The notes beneath the pieces are model-generated. The model saw only the letters and a program-made list of their open reading frames with translations, was not told the DNA's origin and did no database searches. Below, piece by piece: positions 57,401-64,000 of a DNA stretch of 64,000 nucleotides; the stretch's first letter is position 1, and every line of letters begins with the position of its first letter. The position numbers and the translations under genes are program-made. Where the stretch lies: positions 1 to 64,000 of the forward strand of contig DATBNO010000060.1 in assembly GCA_036554285.1 (NCBI GenBank), written 5' to 3'. Source of the DNA: JADGGM01 sp025449955 (GTDB taxonomy: Bacteria > Gemmatimonadota > Gemmatimonadetes > Gemmatimonadales > Gemmatimonadaceae).

Positions 57401-57874
57401 CGCCTCGACGAACACGGTATCCCGCGCGTACCAGACGTTGACGCCCTTGGTGGGCGCCACGGTATCGTCGCGCGACACGCCGCCGGCGAGCAATTCGGCC
57501 TCGAGCCCCGAGCGCGCGACGAGGGTCGTCTTGGCGCTGCCTTCGGCGCCTAACAGAATGACCATCGGCGATCGGGCGAGCGTGCCCGCGGCCTTGCCGC
57601 CGGCGCGCGACGCGGCCAACTGCGCACGCGCGGCGTTCATCGCCGCGTCGATGTCGTCGGTCCGCGTGCCGGGCGCCGTTGCCGGCGCGAGCTGCCGCAA
57701 CAGATACCACACGACGAATCCGGTTGCGACCGCGCCCAATATCCAGAGGCCGGCACGGAACACCCAGATGTCGGGCGACTTGAGCTTGAGCGCCGCGCCC
57801 AAGAACCACACGGCGATCACGAAGACCAGGAAGACCGCCGCGGCAATCACCCAGATTTTCGCCTTACGCGACAT
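54443..57874 (-). CDS. tssM: T6SS membrane-complex subunit TssM (IcmF)
   Basis: A 1143-residue IcmF/TssM protein, the inner-membrane to periplasm spine of the T6SS. Two N-terminal spans (residues 8-27 and 41-60), Walker A GAEGSAKT (109-116) with TKAD, a third span near 450-470, then the long periplasmic region with IPYLR-type helices (QFTGIEPIYQAMLAEADSGN) and the C-terminal beta domain (RLRVVGDGNTVDYAAAVKPH, SWEPLATDYRAEWNIPG). Follows tssL by 36 bases. Length and layout are normal. Confidence 0.93.
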   Translation of the reverse strand: MSRKAKIWVIAAAVFLVFVIAVWFLGAALKLKSPDIWVFRAGLWILGAVATGFVVWYLLRQLAPATAPGTRTDDIDAAMNAARAQLAASRAGGKAAGTLARSPMVILLGAEGSAKTTLVARSGLEAELLAGGVSRDDTVAPTKGVNVWYARDTVFVEAGGPLAADPSRFARLIRHVQPRRLAAVFGGGSQASRLAVVCVSCDHLVQPGASEQAVALGKMLRERLSELARGLGIRLPVYVVFTKADRIAYFADYVRNFSTDEAREVVGVTLPADAGAVGLYADRQGKRIADSFQRLFVSLADKRIQYLGREAAAEPKPGAYEFPRELRKTGAVVTQFLVELCRPSQLQVSPFLRGYYFAGVRPVFINDAAPAAAAAALQSRPEARSATAVFRTEQLAAQVRAAPAAATRKVPQWVFLGRLFTDVLLGDRAAMNVTKGGARVNTLRRVALGLATAAGVVVALGFTISWSANRRLAGDTASDVHAAMTVASGTGAPTVETLQRLDALRAQLQTLRDYERNGPPTGLEWGLYSGSAILPDARRAYFASFDKLLFEDTRGALGSALRAVPPAPRPTDDYGSTYRVLKAYLITTSNPERSTEDFLAPVLLTQWSGVRSADSTQSQLAQRQFAFYARELPLGDPFSFPADTALVGRARSFLRQFTGIEPIYQAMLAEADSGNAAIQFNKMVPGSSAYIIERNTVRGAFTKPGYAAMQRALGSADRFFQGERWVLGDEPPSQVDKTKALADLRARYDGDYIAAWRDYLQGATIARYGSVSDAAAKLAQLSGNQSPLLSLISIASQNTSTDTAIGNALQPAHAVVPPGQTDKLIGPPVQSYMAALLTLQGSLGQVATAPPGQSEGAIANATQNANAARAEAQKLAQGFVVGREPAVATAVQRLLTEPLASIDPYLRSYGAGQLNGKAQTFCSRNAGLFAKYPFNERSPIQASLDEVSAVFKPNTGSLWTYYNDALQNVIQPQGSTFAAKSGGTLNVNPAFLSFFNRAAQFSAAIFPAGATEPRLTLTLTNYLMPQSGRLRVVGDGNTVDYAAAVKPHQFTWMFQPTSEATIAVEQGNAWANVVSFHGTWAVLQMFGAAASWEPLATDYRAEWNIPGNSAGAKVGLDVGLNNVPPVLRKGFFSGFSCVSRVVQ

Positions 57875-57910
57875 GACAGGACTGGTGCGGGGAAGCGAAT
57901 GCCGGCGCGG

Positions 57911-58657
57911 TCACTTGGCCACCTCGGCGGCGGCGTCATGCACGGTGGCCACGGAGGACTTGAGCGAAGAGGAATAGAACGCGTACAAGGCGGCGGCGAT
58001 CACGAACACGGCGATCATCGCGATGCCTAACCGCTTGGACCACACGTCGCCGCCGGCGCTCGGGATGTCGCCCGAGGGCGGCTTCCACGATGGCGACAGC
58101 TCGCCGAACGGTCCGCGAATGCGCTGCATCTTGTCCGCGACGCGCGACATCTGCGCGTGCAGCTCGCCGCCTTCGGTCGCACTGTATCGGCCGTGGAAAC
58201 CGAGCAGCAGACAGAGCTGGAATACCTCGAGCACGTCGGCGAGATCTTCGGAGTCGGGTCGCGCCAACAGATACTGCAGATTCTGAAAGAACAACTCGCC
58301 GCCCAGGTGTCCGCCGAAGATCTCATCCTGCAGCGGCTTGCGCGGCCAGTCGGCGAACATCGGCTGCGTGGAATTGAGCACCGACTCGTCGAGGAACGTC
58401 ACGACGGCGTAGAGCACGAGGCGCACATCCTCGTCGGCATATCCCGCCTGTCGCGCTTGTTGCTCGGCCGCGCCCATCACTTGCTTCATGTGCGCGCGAA
58501 ACGACTCGGCGTCGGCGGCGACTTGCCGGTTGGCTCTCAGCCTAACGGTGGCCGTGAGCACTTCCTGCATCGCCAACGCGAGCTGGCCGCGGCGCGCGGA
58601 CGGCGCCATCGATGATGCCGGAGCCGGCGCGGGAATTGTCTGAACCGGAATGGTCAT
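57911..58657 (-). CDS. tssL: T6SS membrane-complex subunit TssL (DotU family)
   Basis: A 248-residue DotU/TssL: ADEDVRLVLYAVVTFLDESV, WPRKPLQDEIFGGHLGGELF and EDLADVLEVFQLCLLLGFHG are the family's core, with one C-terminal span near 209-229 (LGIAMIAVFVIAAALYAFYS) placing the hook domain in the cytoplasm. It lacks a peptidoglycan-binding extension. Between tssK (28 bases) and tssM (36 bases). Confidence 0.93.
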   Translation of the reverse strand: MTIPVQTIPAPAPASSMAPSARRGQLALAMQEVLTATVRLRANRQVAADAESFRAHMKQVMGAAEQQARQAGYADEDVRLVLYAVVTFLDESVLNSTQPMFADWPRKPLQDEIFGGHLGGELFFQNLQYLLARPDSEDLADVLEVFQLCLLLGFHGRYSATEGGELHAQMSRVADKMQRIRGPFGELSPSWKPPSGDIPSAGGDVWSKRLGIAMIAVFVIAAALYAFYSSSLKSSVATVHDAAAEVAK

Positions 58658-58685
58658 TCGGGAATCCTGTCGTGACCTGGTACAG

Positions 58686-60041
58686 TCACGACTCGAGCAG
58701 GATCAGCACCTGGACGTCGGCGCCAGGGAGCGCATCGGGCACGTACACGCCGATCTCCTGCGTTTGCACGAGCGTCTCCCAGCACGGACCGGCCTTGCTG
58801 ATGGAGAAGTATTGCGAGTCGACGCGCGGCGAGAGCGCGGCGGGCGGCGCCGGCACGTGTTCCAACGTGAGACCGGGGAAGGCGCGCTTCACCAACTCCG
58901 GCGTGAACTTGGCCGAGCACACTTTGACGAATCGCGGCACGCGCGTGATCGTCTCCGCTTCGCCGGCGGACGACCGCAGCCCAAGGAACCAGCGCGCGCG
59001 GCCGAAGCATCGAGAGTCGCTCACCGGACCGGTGTACATGAACGCCGACGTCGAATGGAGCGGCACCGACACACAGTTCGTCGGGATGATGATGTCGAGA
59101 CTGGCGCGGATGTGCCGGTCGAGCGTGTCGAAGCACACGTCGAGATGATCGTGATCGTACGACGGCAGCATCCGCGGATGCGCATCGAGCGAGAACGTAC
59201 ACAACGCGCCGGCCAGCCGCGACATCTCGGCGTACACCTGCTCGGGGCGCGAGCGCTTCACCTGGACGTGGTGGCGCAGCGGGCCCAACGCCGAGTGGAC
59301 CGCGTGCATGAGCCAGAACATCGCCACTTCGTGGCTGGCCCAGTCGCCTAACGATTGGCGGCCGGTGCCCGCGCCTAACGCAGCGCTCTTGGCGTCGAGC
59401 ATCTCGACCAGTCGGCCGAGCATCGTCATCAGCCGTTCGCTGGCGCCGATCTGGAGGAGCGGCGGAATGTAGTCCGTGTCGTAGACGAAACTTCCCCGGC
59501 CATCGCGGCGGACGCGCGCCACGGCGAGAGCGACGGTGCCGTCCTCGATCGACGTGTCGAGCGCCAGCCGGAAGTTCTTGCGGCCGAGCGTGACGGGCTT
59601 CTCGTCGTGTCCGGTGGTCTCGTCGAGCATGAGGTGCGGTTCGGACACGTACCGCGCACGCCGGCCATCGGCACCGGCGGCGTCGGCGGGGATGCAGTTG
59701 GCGGCGTCACGCCGATACGGCGCAATCGTCAAGTAGACGACGTGGTTGTCGGACGTCGGCGAGAACAGGTCGCCGATGGCCAGCGGCGGCGGTGCGGCAT
59801 CGCCGTCCGGAATGCGGAACGGCATGCCGTCGGGCATCACGCCGCGCGCGTGAATCATCGAGACGGTCCCGTTTCTGAGCGCGTTCGCATCGAGCTCGCT
59901 CCCAATGAGTCCGTAGGGCGCGAAGAAGAGATGCGACACCGCGAACTGGATCGAGTCCTCGAAGTAGCGATTCTGCGCCTGAAAGTGATGCTGGGCCAGG
60001 TGCATGCCCTCGCGCCACACCACTCTGGAGAGTTGCGTCAT
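58686..60041 (-). CDS. tssK: T6SS baseplate subunit TssK, copy 1
   Basis: A 451-residue TssK that links the baseplate to the membrane complex: VVWREGMHLAQHHFQAQNRY, FAPYGLIGSELDANALRNGT, GRKNFRLALDTSIEDGTVAL, and C-terminal ALPGADVQVLILLES. ATG 60041 starts the conserved MTQLSRVVWREG. It heads tssK-tssL-tssM-effector-kinase. A second, divergent TssK lies at 62217-63572. Confidence 0.92.
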   Translation of the reverse strand: MTQLSRVVWREGMHLAQHHFQAQNRYFEDSIQFAVSHLFFAPYGLIGSELDANALRNGTVSMIHARGVMPDGMPFRIPDGDAAPPPLAIGDLFSPTSDNHVVYLTIAPYRRDAANCIPADAAGADGRRARYVSEPHLMLDETTGHDEKPVTLGRKNFRLALDTSIEDGTVALAVARVRRDGRGSFVYDTDYIPPLLQIGASERLMTMLGRLVEMLDAKSAALGAGTGRQSLGDWASHEVAMFWLMHAVHSALGPLRHHVQVKRSRPEQVYAEMSRLAGALCTFSLDAHPRMLPSYDHDHLDVCFDTLDRHIRASLDIIIPTNCVSVPLHSTSAFMYTGPVSDSRCFGRARWFLGLRSSAGEAETITRVPRFVKVCSAKFTPELVKRAFPGLTLEHVPAPPAALSPRVDSQYFSISKAGPCWETLVQTQEIGVYVPDALPGADVQVLILLES

Positions 60042-60266
60042 TGAATGTCCGTAGGCCTGTCTCGCTCGATCGGTCGCGCGATTTCGACGGGGCGGTCGCA
60101 ACATCCGGCCGTGTCGGTTTGCGCGTGAGATGCGTTCTTGGCTATTGTAGACGATTCGGGTGAGGCGTTTGGTGTGCTGTCAGTCGTCCGGCGTGGAACC
60201 GCCGCCCGAATCGCACGAGGCCGCCACGCTGCGCGCGTGCCCTAACGTATGACCCACCACTAGTCG

Positions 60267-61937
60267 ATGACAAGCGCCGAGTTCAGCGCCCGATACCAAC
60301 TGCTCAAGCCCGTTGCCGACGGAAAGGTCCGCACGCTCAACGCGTTGGCCGTGGCGACAGGGAAAGTCATCATGGTGCATTATCTCGTTGGCTCCGCCGA
60401 CGAGAATAACGCATTGCTCGCGCGCGTGCGCGCACTGCCCGAAGTCGGGCGGCTCAAAGTGATCGAGACGCTGGATGTCGAAGGACACCCGGTGGTGGTG
60501 ACGCAGTTCATTCAGGGCTTCGAGTCGCTCGAGGTGTGGCTTTCTTCGCACACGACCGGCGGATCGTCAGCGGCGCCTGGTGCGAAACAGATCAAGGTGA
60601 CGATGCGTCGCCCGGACGAGGCCGAGCCGCGGCATGGATCGACGCAACCGATTCGCGCGGGCAGCGGCGGAGCGGGGAAGGTAGCCTCCCCGCCATCGCC
60701 ACCGGTCGCGCCGCCGCCTTCGGCGGCGGGCGCGACCATGGCGATGACGCAGCCAATGGCGCCGGTCGCACCACGAACCCCCGCGGCGCCGCCGGCACCA
60801 CCACCGGCTCCGCCGGTGGTGCCGCCCGCGCCGCCGCGTCCGCCCGCCGCGGCGGCTCCTTCGTCGTCGCCGCCCAACGACGCCGGCGAATTCACGCGAC
60901 TCTTCAACTCGATGACCGGGAGTGCGCCTCCCGGCGCGACCGCACCGTCGCCGCGTCCGGCACCGCCGTCCTTCGCGCCGCCGCCGCCGCCACCGCCGCC
61001 ACCAGCTCCCACTCGCTCCCCAGTCGCTCCGCCGTCCGTTAGTCAACCGGTCTCGGCGACCGTCGAAAAACCAGCGCCGCCGCCGCCGCCGCCGCCGCCG
61101 GTCGCGTTACCATCTCCGCCGCCGCCGCCGGCCGCCCAGCCCGGAGAGTTTACGCGCATCTTCCAGAAGGGCGGCTTCACCGGCAGCTCGACACCTCCGA
61201 CACCGAGTGCGCCGCTCTACTCGCCTCCGGTTGGCGGGCCGAGCGCGCCGCGTCCGATGATTCCGACTCCGCCATCGGCCGCGCCGCCGCCGCCGTTCAT
61301 GCCGGCGCCGAACGTGATGCCGCCCTCGCCGGCGCCGCGCGGTGCGAGTGCGACCGGTATGATGAGTGCGAGCCAGCCCAAACCATTCGAGGCGCCGCCG
61401 ACCGTTCCGCCCGTCGCGCCCCCGCCGCCGACCCCTCCTGCTCCATTCATCCCGGAGCCGCGACTCGGCGCGATGGGCCTGCCCGGTATGCGTCCCCCGG
61501 CGCCATCGATGCCGCCCGCTCCGCACATGCCGCAGATGCCGCACGTTCCGCCCGCGCCGTCCGCGCCGCACTTCGGGATGATGCCCGGCGCGATGCCTTC
61601 GGTGCCGCATCCGCAGTCGTCGAGCGCACCCGGCTCATCGCCATCGGCCGCGCCGATGATTCCGGTGCCGACGCTCCCGCCGCCAGTGTTCGCCGCGTCC
61701 ACTCCCGCCGCGCACGTCCCGAGCGAATTCACCCGCATCCTGAGCTCGGCCACGCCGCCCGCCGTGCCCGCCGTCCAGGCGCCGGCGCCTAACGCCACGC
61801 CTAACGCCACGCCTAACGCAGGGCCTAACGCCGCCCCCGCGCCCCACAAGCCGTCTTACATGCCGGTGGTCGTAGCGCTGAACGTCATATTCATTCTGGC
61901 GATCGCGCTCATCGCGTACTTCGTCGTGAAGAAATAG
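60267..61937 (+). CDS. Proline-rich membrane protein with three EFTR motifs, T6SS-linked
   Basis: A 556-residue protein in three parts: a ~95-residue N-terminal domain reminiscent of a kinase N-lobe without catalytic residues (YQLLKPVADGKVRTLNALAV to VVVTQFIQGFESLEVWL); a ~400-residue Pro/Ala-rich linker with poly-Pro runs of nine; and a C-terminal span (VVVALNVIFILAIALIAYFV). GEFTRLFNSM, GEFTRIFQKG and SEFTRILSSA recur in the linker. It lies on the opposite strand between the two tssK genes. A membrane-anchored scaffold with docking motifs is my best guess. Confidence 0.75.
   Translation: MTSAEFSARYQLLKPVADGKVRTLNALAVATGKVIMVHYLVGSADENNALLARVRALPEVGRLKVIETLDVEGHPVVVTQFIQGFESLEVWLSSHTTGGSSAAPGAKQIKVTMRRPDEAEPRHGSTQPIRAGSGGAGKVASPPSPPVAPPPSAAGATMAMTQPMAPVAPRTPAAPPAPPPAPPVVPPAPPRPPAAAAPSSSPPNDAGEFTRLFNSMTGSAPPGATAPSPRPAPPSFAPPPPPPPPPAPTRSPVAPPSVSQPVSATVEKPAPPPPPPPPVALPSPPPPPAAQPGEFTRIFQKGGFTGSSTPPTPSAPLYSPPVGGPSAPRPMIPTPPSAAPPPPFMPAPNVMPPSPAPRGASATGMMSASQPKPFEAPPTVPPVAPPPPTPPAPFIPEPRLGAMGLPGMRPPAPSMPPAPHMPQMPHVPPAPSAPHFGMMPGAMPSVPHPQSSSAPGSSPSAAPMIPVPTLPPPVFAASTPAAHVPSEFTRILSSATPPAVPAVQAPAPNATPNATPNAGPNAAPAPHKPSYMPVVVALNVIFILAIALIAYFVVKK
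61787..61834 (+). repeat. Four 12-bp tandem units, each with GCCTAACGC
   Basis: GCCTAAC starts at 61787, 61799, 61811 and 61823, a strict 12-base period coding for N-A-T-P-like repeats (NATPNATPNAGPNA) near the C-terminus of the proline-rich protein. It is the densest cluster of the window-wide heptamer. Confidence 0.85.
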
Positions 61938-61960
61938 GAGGCAGGGAAGCGCGCGCGCTC

Positions 61961-62210
61961 AGGGACAAGGGAACAGGGAACGGGGACAAGGGAACGGGGA
62001 CAAGGGAACAGGGAAAAGGAACAGGGAAAAAGGAACAGGGAAAAACGAGGAAGAACATCAATGTGTTCAGCTTGGGAGAATCCCGGCCACTCGCCCCTTT
62101 CCCGTTTCCCCAAGGCGGCGTAGCCGCCGCTTCCCAAGCGCAAGCGCCTCCCCGTCGTTCGGCCGCTTCCCCAAGCGCAAGCGCTTCCCGTCGTTCGGCC
62201 GCTTCCCCGT
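61961..62210. repeat. Intergenic hairpin element, GGGAACAGGG family (element E)
   Basis: Left arm 61961-62046 is a purine strand of AGGGACAAGG, GAACAGGGAA and AACGGGGAC units; right arm begins CGCCCCTTTCCCGTTTCCCC at about 62092. A GGCGGCGTAGCCGCC palindrome and 36-bp tandem repeats follow. The units match the fragment at 147-183 and element D. It fills the 279-base gap between two convergent genes, the proline-rich protein and tssK copy 2. Confidence 0.65.
62128..62210. repeat. 36-bp tandem repeat, two full copies and a partial third
   Basis: Units at 62128-62163 and 62164-62199, then 62200-62210. Each reads CGCTTCCCNAAGCGCAAGCG followed by CNTCCCNGTCGTTCGGC. Within each unit GCGCTTCCC/AAGCGCAAGCGC makes a small hairpin. 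Part of element E. Confidence 0.8.
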
Positions 62211-62216
62211 CCCCCG

Positions 62217-63572
62217 CTATCTGTTCGGCGGCAACACCACCAACAGCTCCAGCTGCGGGCTCGGGAAATCCGACGGCACGTACGCGGCCAGATTGCGCGC
62301 CCGCGTGATCGCGTCCCATTCGCTGCCGCTCTTGCCCACCTGGAAATAGTGGGAGCTCACCTTCACCGGCACCGCCGGCGGCGGGTTAGGCGTGTAGGTG
62401 AGCGGCACGCCGCCCAGCGCCTGGCGGATCAGGTGATCGATCCGGTCCGCCGATGAGATCTTGATCAGCGCCGGCGCACGCTGGATGAGATCGGCCGGAC
62501 TCATGTTCGCGTCGACCGCGAGATAGAGCTGCGGCGCCGTGAGATACTTGTCCTGGTCGAGCGCCGTCGCGTAGATCGATTGTTGGACGAGGCGCAGCGG
62601 CAGCGAGACACAATTGGACGGCACCACCGTCTCCAACAACATGCGCAACTGCTCGTCCAACTTGGCGAAGCACGTCGTGAGATCTTCGTGCTCGTACGCC
62701 GGCAGGTCGCGCGGATGCACGACCGTGGAAAACGTCGTGAGCGCGCCCGCCAGCGACAACATCGCCGTGAACAATTCTTCGGGATGCCCGCGCTTCGTCT
62801 CGTAGAGATGACGCAGCTGCGGAAAATACGTGTTGATCGTGTACAAGAGCCAGAAGCTCGCCACGTCGGCGATGCTGAAGTCGGCCAGGCTCTGATTCTT
62901 CTGCCGGCGCGTGCCGGCCAATACGCTGCTCCGCGCCGAGAGGATCTCGACCAGCCGACGCGCGATCGCGATGACGAAATCGCTCGCGCCGATGTCGATG
63001 AGCGGAGGGACGAATTGCGGGTCGAGCGACAGGTCACCCGTGGCCGAACGGCGCACGCGCGCCACGCGCAGCGTCGAGTTTCCTTCCAGCGACTCGCCTT
63101 GAACCAGTAGGCGGAAATTCTTCTTCGCGACCTGGATCGGCTTCTCGGCCAAGCCCGTGTTCTCGTCGCGCCGCAACAGCACCTCGGCGGCGTACCGCGC
63201 GCTCGAGTCGCCCGGCGACACGGCCACGTTGTGTCCGCTCGCGCGATACTCGGGGACCGCGAGGTAGATGTCCAACTCGGTCTGGTCTTGCTCCCACACG
63301 CCCTCGAGTACCTTGGGCGCCGGGGCCGGGTCGTTGAGCGGAAGGTCGAACAGCAAGCCGTCGGGGAAGATTCCTGCCGCCTGCGAGATGGCGAACGAGC
63401 CCGCGGCTAACGCCTCGTGATCGATCTCGAGACGGTGAAAGCCCCACGGACAGTACGTAAGGCCCGATAACTGAAACTGGATGAGGTCCTCGAGAAACCG
63501 ATCCTGCGTTTGCAGGTGTTGAGGGCTCAAGAGGACGCCCTTCGTCCAGAGGACCGGCTGCATCTGTCTCAT
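62217..63572 (-). CDS. tssK: T6SS baseplate subunit TssK, copy 2
   Basis: A 451-residue TssK: MRQMQPVLWTKGVLLSPQHL QTQDRFLEDLIQFQ, YCPWGFHRLEIDHEALAAGS, KKNFRLLVQGESLEGNSTLR, FPSPQLELLVVLPPNR at the end. It is about as long as copy 1 but differs widely in sequence, so an old paralog rather than a recent copy. ATG 63572 (or 63563). It is the first gene left of a divergent promoter region shared with the sheath gene. Confidence 0.9.
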   Translation of the reverse strand: MRQMQPVLWTKGVLLSPQHLQTQDRFLEDLIQFQLSGLTYCPWGFHRLEIDHEALAAGSFAISQAAGIFPDGLLFDLPLNDPAPAPKVLEGVWEQDQTELDIYLAVPEYRASGHNVAVSPGDSSARYAAEVLLRRDENTGLAEKPIQVAKKNFRLLVQGESLEGNSTLRVARVRRSATGDLSLDPQFVPPLIDIGASDFVIAIARRLVEILSARSSVLAGTRRQKNQSLADFSIADVASFWLLYTINTYFPQLRHLYETKRGHPEELFTAMLSLAGALTTFSTVVHPRDLPAYEHEDLTTCFAKLDEQLRMLLETVVPSNCVSLPLRLVQQSIYATALDQDKYLTAPQLYLAVDANMSPADLIQRAPALIKISSADRIDHLIRQALGGVPLTYTPNPPPAVPVKVSSHYFQVGKSGSEWDAITRARNLAAYVPSDFPSPQLELLVVLPPNR

Positions 63573-63668
63573 GGCGCCATAAAGTAGCGTCGCAAATCGT
63601 GAATTGTCAGTGCGCAACAAATCAGTGTCCAGTATTGTACCATGCGTGGTCGCATGTTGATGTCGACC

Positions 63669-63696
63669 TTGACACTCGCCATCGCCTGGTGAGATT
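63669..63696 (+). promoter_or_regulatory. Probable promoter of the T6SS sheath gene
   Basis: TTGACA (63669-63674), 16-base spacer, GAGATT (63691-63696), 24 bases before the ATG at 63720. The -35 is perfect, the -10 weak (three of six). The 147-base intergenic region is clearly richer in A and T than its surroundings, as expected of a divergent promoter region. Confidence 0.4.
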
Positions 63697-63719
63697 CCTC
63701 GTCTCTACTGAAAGCTCCG

Positions 63720-64000
63720 ATGTCGGATCACGAGCGTAGGGCACACATCGAGTTGGACGTCAACGCGGGACACGAGCGCGCGGTAAAGGCGCCCGATGAC
63801 GACACACCGTTCCGCATCCTGGTCCTGGGTGATTTCAGCGGCGACGCATCGCGCCGTCGCGCGGCGCCCCAGGCTCCCCTCGCCAACCGTCGGCCCGTCC
63901 CGATCGATCGCGATACGGTCGACGAAGTGATCGCGCATCTCGCTCCTGAAATCGTGCTCGAGCGCGCGTCGAGTGAGGCGGTGGTCGTCCCGATTACGTC
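63720..64000 (+). CDS. T6SS contractile-sheath family protein (TssB/TssC-like), 5' part
   Basis: The first 93 residues of a protein cut by the window edge: TPFRILVLGDFSGDASRRRA and ANRRPVPIDRDTVDEVIAHL AP. The FRILVLGDFSGR...RRPVxIDRDN block is the N-terminal signature of TssB-type sheath proteins and of long proteins in which TssB- and TssC-like parts are joined. It is divergent from tssK copy 2, suggesting the T6SS continues to the right. Confidence 0.75.
   Translation, partial: MSDHERRAHIELDVNAGHERAVKAPDDDTPFRILVLGDFSGDASRRRAAPQAPLANRRPVPIDRDTVDEVIAHLAPEIVLERASSEAVVVPIT

Noticed and set aside
54417..57809. A second, 1130-codon open frame antiparallel in phase to tssM on the same strand
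   Set aside because: It overlaps tssM almost completely, its translation is Arg/Gly/Ala-rich with no domain, and tssM is unmistakable. High GC removes stop codons from the alternate frame.
1..64000. CRISPR array, rRNA or tRNA genes, prophage, insertion sequences
   Set aside because: Looked for regularly spaced repeats, cloverleaf-like segments, transposase and phage genes; none seen. The regular repeats found (61787-61834, 62128-62210) are short tandem units, not CRISPR.

Overview
This is a 64-kb piece of a GC-rich bacterial chromosome (roughly two-thirds G+C by eye, strong GC3) carrying both strands' worth of ordinary chromosomal operons: bacterial Ku, a Kdp potassium system with a Bbp2-type porin, TonB receptor, lipoproteins and outer-membrane proteins (so a diderm), a type VI secretion locus and a copper nitrite reductase locus. 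Gene content, BrnT/Uma2 families and style of the operons fit Gemmatimonadota best, but that assignment is an inference from memory of such genomes; no rRNA or tRNA gene is present to prove it.

Layout. 1-1.7 kb: end of an unknown gene, Ku (non-homologous end joining) and a DUF72 gene. 1.7-7.7 kb: a divergent nitrite-reduction locus; leftward Crp/Fnr regulator, Mrp-like ATPase, cytochrome-oxidase-I-like membrane protein and two DUF2249 proteins, rightward a DUF59 protein and NirK, with two CRP-type dyads between the two arms. 7.9-13.8 kb: two Uma2 genes, a tandem duplication with a truncated cupin gene, an alpha/beta hydrolase, and a UvrD-type helicase carrying an internal DEDDh exonuclease. 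14.3-17 kb: FMN reductase, ATP-grasp ligase, flavin monooxygenase. 17-18.3 kb: two integron-type gene cassettes with attC sites and no integrase. 18.4-30.7 kb: small envelope proteins, then a complete kdp operon in which the KdpD sensor is split over separate genes. 30.9-37.2 kb: secreted glycoside-hydrolase-like protein, AI-2E family permease, lipoprotein, TonB receptor. 37.3-39.2 kb: BrnTA toxin-antitoxin, ArsR-SRPBCC-NTF2 operon with a probable leaderless promoter. 39.3-46 kb: esterases and an amide-ligase cluster (two ATP-grasp enzymes, GCS2, class I amidotransferase) interrupted by a VapBC pair. 46-52 kb: SIMPL protein, PQQ alcohol dehydrogenase with lanthanide-type residues plus cytochrome c, two peptidases. 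52-64 kb: T6SS genes (two tssK, tssL, tssM), a BRCT-tailed Ser/Thr kinase, a putative effector, a proline-rich membrane protein and the start of a sheath protein.

Two things run through the whole window and are not explained by any gene. First, the heptamer GTTAGGC/GCCTAAC occurs about 100 times (hand count 104) where base composition predicts under ten; it sits mostly inside genes, in several reading frames and both orientations, and equals the core half-site of integron attC sites, real examples of which are present at 17-18.3 kb. Second, intergenic gaps hold ~150-260-bp imperfect hairpins whose arms are built from short tandem repeats (at 22.0, 30.7, 45.1, 51.9 and 62.0 kb, with a fragment at 0.15 kb). 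I regard these two signals, the amide-ligase cluster and the T6SS accessory genes as the parts most worth following up.
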